Below are positions 5,848-10,300 of a DNA stretch of 10,300 nt, in pieces; position 1 is the stretch's first letter; the number at the start of each line of letters is the position of its first letter. The DNA is from JAWXCM01 sp034408745. GTDB lineage: Bacteria; Acidobacteriota; Terriglobia; Bryobacterales; Bryobacteraceae. Where the stretch lies: the NCBI GenBank assembly GCA_034408745.1, contig JAWXCM010000324.1, positions 1 through 10,300 of the forward strand, given 5' to 3'. The notes below the pieces were generated by a model that saw nothing but the letters and a program-made list of their open reading frames with translations, did not search any database and was not told the origin of the DNA. A program made the translations under genes and the position numbers.

Positions 5848-8073
5848 ATGGCTACCAGTACGCTTTCCGCTCCGCCTGAAGTGCTAACGCTGCGCACGCT
5901 CCCTGGCGATGAGGTGCGGCAGATCATGTGGCGAATTACGGAACGATTCGATTTGCAGATGCTGATGCAGTCGGTGCGCGCCGTCGCTCGCGGTCCGGTG
6001 GCCAGGCTGGTGGCGGCGGGCGGCCGAAACACCCATGAATGGACACCGGAAAAGAACTCGATCCTGAAGGAATACGACAACTGCGGACTGACCGCGTTGT
6101 TCATGGATCCGGCTGATGGTGGGTATATCGAGGGGCCCAAGAATATGGCGCTGTCTCTGGCCGCGTTCGAACTGGCCTGGGTGGATGCGGGTGCGGCGAC
6201 GGGGAGTCTGGCGACTTGTCTTGCGCTGGCTCCGATTCACGAGCGTGGAACCGAGGAGCAGAAGCGCAAGTACAAGGCGCTTTGCGTGCCTCCGGCCGAC
6301 GGGTCGGACCCGTGGCGCGGAGCGTTCGCGCTGACCGAGCCACTGCCTTATGTCGGTGTGGAGACGGGGCTGCTGAGCGGGCGCGTTCGGGTGGCCGAGT
6401 GGAATGACGGCGAGGAACCGGTGCTGGAGGTGAACAAGCGCGGGCGCTTCATCACCAACATGGGTTTCGCCAACTTTGTCACGGCGGCGGTGGATTCGGG
6501 CGATGCGCGGATCAAGGGCTCGTGCATGGTGATTCTGGAGGAAGGCGATCCGGGCTCGTGGGATCGCGGCACTCCGACTCGCAAGCTGGTGCATCAGCTC
6601 TCGTCGACCAACGATCCTGCGTTCTGCATGCGAGTTCCGGCGAGCCGGATTATCGGCGGATACACGGTCAACAAAGATGGCGTGATTGTCCCGAACTACT
6701 CGCATGGCGAGGTGATTGAGGCGGTGTTCCGGCGCACGCGGATCGGGGTAGGGCTGATGACGTCGGCGAAGCTGCTCTCGGCAGTGGAGCCGCTGATTCG
6801 GTATCACCGGGACCGCTTCCGCGGCGGCGACGCAGTGGCACCAGGTTCGCCCAGGTACGAGTTCGGCCTGCAGCAGAGAGAGGACGTGCTGCACCGGTTG
6901 CTGGAAGTATGGGCGACGGGTGAGGCCGGGGCGTCGCTGGGCTTTGCGGCGGCGCGGCTGTTTGATGATCTGGACCCGGTGGAGAAGGAGAAGGATCGCA
7001 TTCTGGCCGAGCGTGGGGTTCGGCCGGGGAGCGCATCATTCAAGGCTCTGCGCAAGGTGTCGAAGGACGCAGTGGAGTGGTTGTCGATGCGGCCGGGCAG
7101 CGCTCGGTATGTGGAGTTATCGGCGGACCCGCTGGTGCAGTTCTTAATAATGGACGCCGAGGCAAACGTGTTGTGCCCGTCGACAAAGCTGTGGAATACG
7201 GGGCACGGCGCGAACGTGATGCGCGAGGCGGTCAGCCTGATGGGCGGGTACGGAATCACGGAGGACTGCCCGGGCTTCCTCGGACACAAGTGGATGGACG
7301 CGCAGTTGGAGGCCACCTATGAGGGGCCAGAGGCTGTGCAGCGCCGACAGCTGAGCGTGACGATGACCAACGAGGTGTTCCTCGCGCTGGTCCGGAACTG
7401 GATCAGGGACCTGCGGAAGATCGCTTCCGAGCGGCCGGGGACGGGTGCCTGCGCGCTGGCGTCGGCGATGAACCTCTGGCTTTGGACCATAGACCATCTC
7501 CAGGTGACCACCGATGATGACGGCGCGAAGCTGTATCAAAGCGCCCGTCAGGGTGTGACATTCCCGCTGGCCGATGCGATCGGGTGGCTGATCTCGGCGC
7601 GCCAGTTGATTCTGGACGTAATCGAGCTGGAATCGAAGGGCCCGGAGAATCCGACGGTGGCCGAGGGGCTTGAGGGCACTGTCCGGTTCTATCAGGATCT
7701 GGCGCACATTCAGTCTGCTCGGGCGGCTGGCGAAGTGGGGCGGATCTGCGCGGAACTGGTGTATGGATACCGGCGGCATCCGGCGTGGGATCAGGCGGGA
7801 TACAAGGGGTGCTTCAGCGGCGATGACCTGATCGGGATTGAGTCGCTGATCCCCGGGTTTGGCGGCGGATTCCAGCCGGTGGATATGGTGGGTGAAGGCG
7901 GGTCGCACCCGTTGAAAGCGGGTCCATGTGCGAGCCATCAGGGGCTGGATCAGTTTGTGCGACTGCGCACGAAGCTGGACTCGTGCCTGACGGGCGCGGC
8001 GCTGGCGAAAGATCGGGCCGCGAAGTCGCTGACCAGCGTGATGATTCCGGCGGCACTGGATTACCCGGCATGA
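5848..8073 (+). CDS. Large acyl-CoA dehydrogenase family protein (about 741 aa)
   Basis: Flavoenzyme expected to desaturate an acyl-CoA and pass electrons to an electron-transfer flavoprotein. Visible landmarks: a helical N-terminal region with HEWTPEKNSILKEYDNCGLT; GAFALTEP (158-165), the FAD/substrate loop, although the usual GSD that follows is LPYVG here; RRTRIGVGLMTSAKLL (295-310) opening the C-terminal helical domain; SLMGGYGITEDCP (463-475), the FAD-contacting loop; and ATYEGPEAVQRRQLS (489-503), where Glu492 sits at the catalytic-base position. Ordinary family members are about 380 aa. This one has an extra charged block between about 350 and 440 and a tail of about 240 residues, giving it VLCAD/FadE-like size. 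It is the first gene of a cluster with an ETF:quinone oxidoreductase-like and an ETF beta-like gene, which supports the electron-transfer role. The substrate cannot be inferred. Its stop overlaps the next start (ATGA). Confidence 0.9.
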   Translation: MATSTLSAPPEVLTLRTLPGDEVRQIMWRITERFDLQMLMQSVRAVARGPVARLVAAGGRNTHEWTPEKNSILKEYDNCGLTALFMDPADGGYIEGPKNMALSLAAFELAWVDAGAATGSLATCLALAPIHERGTEEQKRKYKALCVPPADGSDPWRGAFALTEPLPYVGVETGLLSGRVRVAEWNDGEEPVLEVNKRGRFITNMGFANFVTAAVDSGDARIKGSCMVILEEGDPGSWDRGTPTRKLVHQLSSTNDPAFCMRVPASRIIGGYTVNKDGVIVPNYSHGEVIEAVFRRTRIGVGLMTSAKLLSAVEPLIRYHRDRFRGGDAVAPGSPRYEFGLQQREDVLHRLLEVWATGEAGASLGFAAARLFDDLDPVEKEKDRILAERGVRPGSASFKALRKVSKDAVEWLSMRPGSARYVELSADPLVQFLIMDAEANVLCPSTKLWNTGHGANVMREAVSLMGGYGITEDCPGFLGHKWMDAQLEATYEGPEAVQRRQLSVTMTNEVFLALVRNWIRDLRKIASERPGTGACALASAMNLWLWTIDHLQVTTDDDGAKLYQSARQGVTFPLADAIGWLISARQLILDVIELESKGPENPTVAEGLEGTVRFYQDLAHIQSARAAGEVGRICAELVYGYRRHPAWDQAGYKGCFSGDDLIGIESLIPGFGGGFQPVDMVGEGGSHPLKAGPCASHQGLDQFVRLRTKLDSCLTGAALAKDRAAKSLTSVMIPAALDYPA

Positions 8074-9833
8074 GTTCCGAAGTGGAGCGGATGTCGATGG
8101 AAGTGGATATTGTCTGCGTCGGCTTTGGGCCAGCCGCGGGCGGTTTTCTCACTACGCTGAACTCGTTCCTGACGTCGACGCCGGAACCTTCGAAGCTGCA
8201 GGTGCTGTGCTACGAGCGGGCCGACGATATCGGGTTCGGCGTGTCGGGCGTGGTGACGAAAGCTCGGTCGATCCGGCAGTCGTTTCCCGACGCCACGGTG
8301 GCCGATATTCCGATGGCTGCCGCGGTCGGCGAGGAGAAGCTTGTATACCTGCTTGACCCGCATGGGGCCAGCAGGCGGTCGGTGTCTGTGAAGGCGCTTG
8401 ACGAAGTGGTGAAGCTTGTCGCAAGCGATTCGCTGAAAGGTGTCGAACTGCCGTATGTGCCGGATTTTCTGCACAAGGAAAACGGCTGGATTCTGTCGAT
8501 TGGGCAATTTAATCAGTGGGTCGGGCAGCAGGTGATGATGGGCGGTGCGGTGCAGATCTGGCCCGCGAGTCCAGTGCTCGGGCCGCTGATTGAAGACGGC
8601 CGGGTGGTGGGTGTACGGCTGGCCGACGTGGATGTACGGGCTCGGCTGACCGTGGTGGCGGATGGACCGGTGGGGCCGGTGGGGCGCGCGCTCGACGAGC
8701 ATTTCGGGATGCCGGAGGGGCATGTTCGGGATGAATGGGCGGTGGGGATGAAGGCCGTGGTCGAGCTGCCGGAGGGTGTCGATCTGGAGCCAGGGACGGT
8801 ATTCCACACGATCGGGTACCCGGAGCCTGAGATTTTTGGATTCTTCTATGTGCACCCGGACAGGCTGGCTTCGGTCGGCATCTTTGTGCCCTCGTGGTTC
8901 GACAATCCGGTGCGCAGTACGTATCGCTACCTGCAGCACTTCATGCAGCACCCGTACCTGTGGCGGTATCTCAAGGGTGGCGTGTTGCGGTCGTGGGGCG
9001 CGAAATCGATTCTGGAGTCGGGGAAACGGGGCGAGCCTTTTCTTTCGGGCGACGGATGGGCGCGGATTGGAGAGAGCTCAGGGAGCACGAATGTGCTCAC
9101 CGGGTCAGGCGTGGATGAGGCCTGGGAAACGGGGACGCAACTGGCCCAGGCCGTGATGGAGTTGCTGCTGGACGGGGCGGCGTTCAGTGCGGAGAATCTG
9201 GAACGCACCTATATCCGGCGTCGGCGGGTTAGCTGGCTGGAATCCGAAGCGCAGGTGGCGCAGCACTCGCGGGCGGGGTTTCAGAGCGGATTTGTGAGCG
9301 GGCTGCTGGGGATGGCGATGGCGGGGTTCAGCGACGGAAAGGTGAACTGGCCGCTCCATCCGCATGAAAAGGCCGTGAGCGAACGGGTTCGGGGTGCCGA
9401 GGAGTATTTTCATGGCGTCATTCCGCCGGGGGAAATCGCGCAGATTCGTGAGGAGTGCCGGGCTGCGGGACGGTCCATGCATGACGCGCTGATGGAGCGC
9501 GCGGGGTGGCCGACAATCCCGTTCGACGGGCAGTTGCTGATGAGCCAGCAGGATGCGCTGCTGCTGGGCGGCAAGGTGACCGCGGGGGCGGGCCTGGTGG
9601 ACCACGTGGTGTTTGTGGAGCCGAAGGTCTGCGAGGTTTGCCGGGCGCAGGTGTGTATCGAGATCTGCTCGGGCGAAGCGATACATGCGTCGTCGAGCGG
9701 CGGCGGGACTCCCGAGTTCGACCGGGAGAAGTGCGTGCATTGCGGTGCGTGTTTGTGGAACTGCACGGCTCCGGGTGGCGGGAACGTCGCGTTCCGCGCG
9801 GGCAGCGGTGGATTGCATTCAGCGGAGAACTAA
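8070..9833 (+). CDS. ETF:quinone oxidoreductase-like flavoprotein with eight-cysteine ferredoxin tail
   Basis: A 587-aa FAD protein, probably peripheral on the membrane, that would take electrons from a reduced electron-transfer flavoprotein and give them to quinone. The N-terminus has the FAD-binding VDIVCVGFGPAAGG (about 12-25). A second FAD-contact region, ARIGESSGSTNVLTGSGVDE, occurs around residues 330-350. The C-terminus is a ferredoxin-like module with CxxCxxxxCxxxC (Cys521, 524, 529, 533) and CxxCxxCxxxC (Cys555, 558, 561, 565). The KCVHCGACLWNC segment resembles the ETF-QO/FixX cluster motif, but canonical ETF-QO needs only four cysteines. The ATG at 8070 overlaps the dehydrogenase stop; ATGs at 8091 and 8097 are alternatives, and GGAG at 8084 fits the 8097 start. 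The frame is open further upstream (7926) but that is inside the dehydrogenase. A FixC-like or geranylgeranyl-reductase-like relative cannot be excluded. Confidence 0.86.
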   Translation: MSSEVERMSMEVDIVCVGFGPAAGGFLTTLNSFLTSTPEPSKLQVLCYERADDIGFGVSGVVTKARSIRQSFPDATVADIPMAAAVGEEKLVYLLDPHGASRRSVSVKALDEVVKLVASDSLKGVELPYVPDFLHKENGWILSIGQFNQWVGQQVMMGGAVQIWPASPVLGPLIEDGRVVGVRLADVDVRARLTVVADGPVGPVGRALDEHFGMPEGHVRDEWAVGMKAVVELPEGVDLEPGTVFHTIGYPEPEIFGFFYVHPDRLASVGIFVPSWFDNPVRSTYRYLQHFMQHPYLWRYLKGGVLRSWGAKSILESGKRGEPFLSGDGWARIGESSGSTNVLTGSGVDEAWETGTQLAQAVMELLLDGAAFSAENLERTYIRRRRVSWLESEAQVAQHSRAGFQSGFVSGLLGMAMAGFSDGKVNWPLHPHEKAVSERVRGAEEYFHGVIPPGEIAQIREECRAAGRSMHDALMERAGWPTIPFDGQLLMSQQDALLLGGKVTAGAGLVDHVVFVEPKVCEVCRAQVCIEICSGEAIHASSSGGGTPEFDREKCVHCGACLWNCTAPGGGNVAFRAGSGGLHSAEN

Positions 9834-9842
9834 TTCAACTTA

Positions 9843-10300
9843 ATGAGCTTTCAAATTGTGGTGTGTGGCGGGATTGCGCCCGATCCGCTTCAGACGCTGG
9901 AGCCCGTCGCTGGCCCTGCGTTGAAGAACGAGATGATGCTTCCGGCGGTGCTGGATCCGTGGGGCTCGCACGCGCTGTATGAGGCTGCGCACCTGGCGAA
10001 GCAGTTCCCCTGGAGCCGTGTAGTGCTGGTGAGCATGAGCCCCAGGTCGAAGCTCCAGCAGGTGCTGATGACCGTGGCGCAGAAGGTGGCGTTCGAACTG
10101 GTGGCGGTGGACGGCCCGTCGAACGGGTTTACGGACAGCGCGGCGGTGGCGGAGGTGCTGGCTGCGGCGATCGAGGAGATCGCCGGGCTGGACAAGTCGA
10201 AGCTGATTGTTAGTGGCGGGTGGGAGTCGGCGACGCGGGGCTCGGGGACAACGATGCAGATGGTTGGGGAACGGCTCGGCATCACCGAGCAGTTCCAGGG
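9843..10300 (+). CDS. Electron transfer flavoprotein beta-subunit-like protein (3' end outside window)
   Basis: The frame begins MSFQIVVCGGIAPDP and stays open for 152 codons to the window edge. The layout matches ETF beta (FixA): an N-terminal strand, then MLPAVLDPWGSHALYEAAHLA (in place of the usual N-P-x-D-x-x-A-V-E-E-A), RVVLVSMSP strand, a helix with LQQVLMTVAQKVAFELVAVD, and KLIVSGGWESATRGSGTTMQ-MVGERLG (about 120-146), the nucleotide-binding loop region. It starts 9 bases after the upstream stop; GGAG at the very end of the upstream gene is rather far for a ribosome site, so coupled translation is likely. ETF beta normally pairs with ETF alpha, expected just beyond the window. It would carry electrons between the dehydrogenase and the oxidoreductase upstream. 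Confidence 0.87.
   Translation, partial: MSFQIVVCGGIAPDPLQTLEPVAGPALKNEMMLPAVLDPWGSHALYEAAHLAKQFPWSRVVLVSMSPRSKLQQVLMTVAQKVAFELVAVDGPSNGFTDSAAVAEVLAAAIEEIAGLDKSKLIVSGGWESATRGSGTTMQMVGERLGITEQFQ

Noticed and set aside
5884..6894. Long minus-strand frame (336 codons) opposite the acyl-CoA dehydrogenase; similar ones at 7144-7938, 8061-8951 and 9105-9818.
   Set aside because: All are rich in Arg, His and Pro, lie opposite well-supported genes, and have no recognisable motif: antisense shadows.
7926..8069. Upstream extension of the ETF-QO-like frame to 7926.
   Set aside because: It lies within the acyl-CoA dehydrogenase coding sequence; the FAD motif begins properly after the 8070 or 8097 start.

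Overview
The window is high-GC (mostly G/C in third codon positions), densely packed bacterial chromosome with no tRNA, rRNA, CRISPR array or insertion sequence that I can see. The gene set (a Tat-exported enolase-superfamily protein, a short GntR/ABC operon, a DUF433 antitoxin and a large acyl-CoA dehydrogenase cluster) resembles soil Acidobacteriota of the Solibacter/Bryobacter type. That placement is a judgement from protein style, not a proven assignment. Left part, minus strand (about 1-3960): a regulator-transporter operon reads right to left. A short YtrA-type GntR repressor (3545-3928) is followed by an ABC-transporter ATPase (2760-3539, frameshifted near its end) and an ABC-2-like permease with a large exported C-terminal domain (1175-2617). 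Next comes a complete Dcm-like cytosine-C5 DNA methyltransferase (96-1139), and at the window edge possibly the first codons of another gene (1-36). The repressor's start is preceded by a perfect 8-bp inverted repeat with a 7-bp spacer (3931-3953). This is probably its operator, and it overlaps a promoter that would give a leaderless mRNA. The ATPase reading frame breaks at a C run; the lost tail is fully preserved in another frame and ends in an ATGA overlap with the permease start. Middle, plus strand (3991-5731): a Tat-signal mandelate racemase/galactonate dehydratase-like enolase-superfamily protein diverges from the repressor. It is followed by an intact DUF433 antitoxin-like gene and a DUF5615 (PIN-like) toxin-like gene wrecked by an internal deletion and frameshifts. 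The stretch 5732-5834 (about 100 bases) holds no gene; I saw only a weak 5-bp hairpin there. Right part, plus strand (5848-10300): a tightly coupled electron-transfer operon of three genes. These are a large, unusual acyl-CoA dehydrogenase (741 aa), an ETF:quinone-oxidoreductase-like flavoprotein with an eight-cysteine ferredoxin tail (587 aa, start overlapping the previous stop), and an ETF beta-subunit-like protein that runs off the window. The simplest reading is that electrons taken from an acyl-CoA pass through a dedicated ETF to a dedicated membrane oxidoreductase and on to quinone. The substrate cannot be told from sequence.
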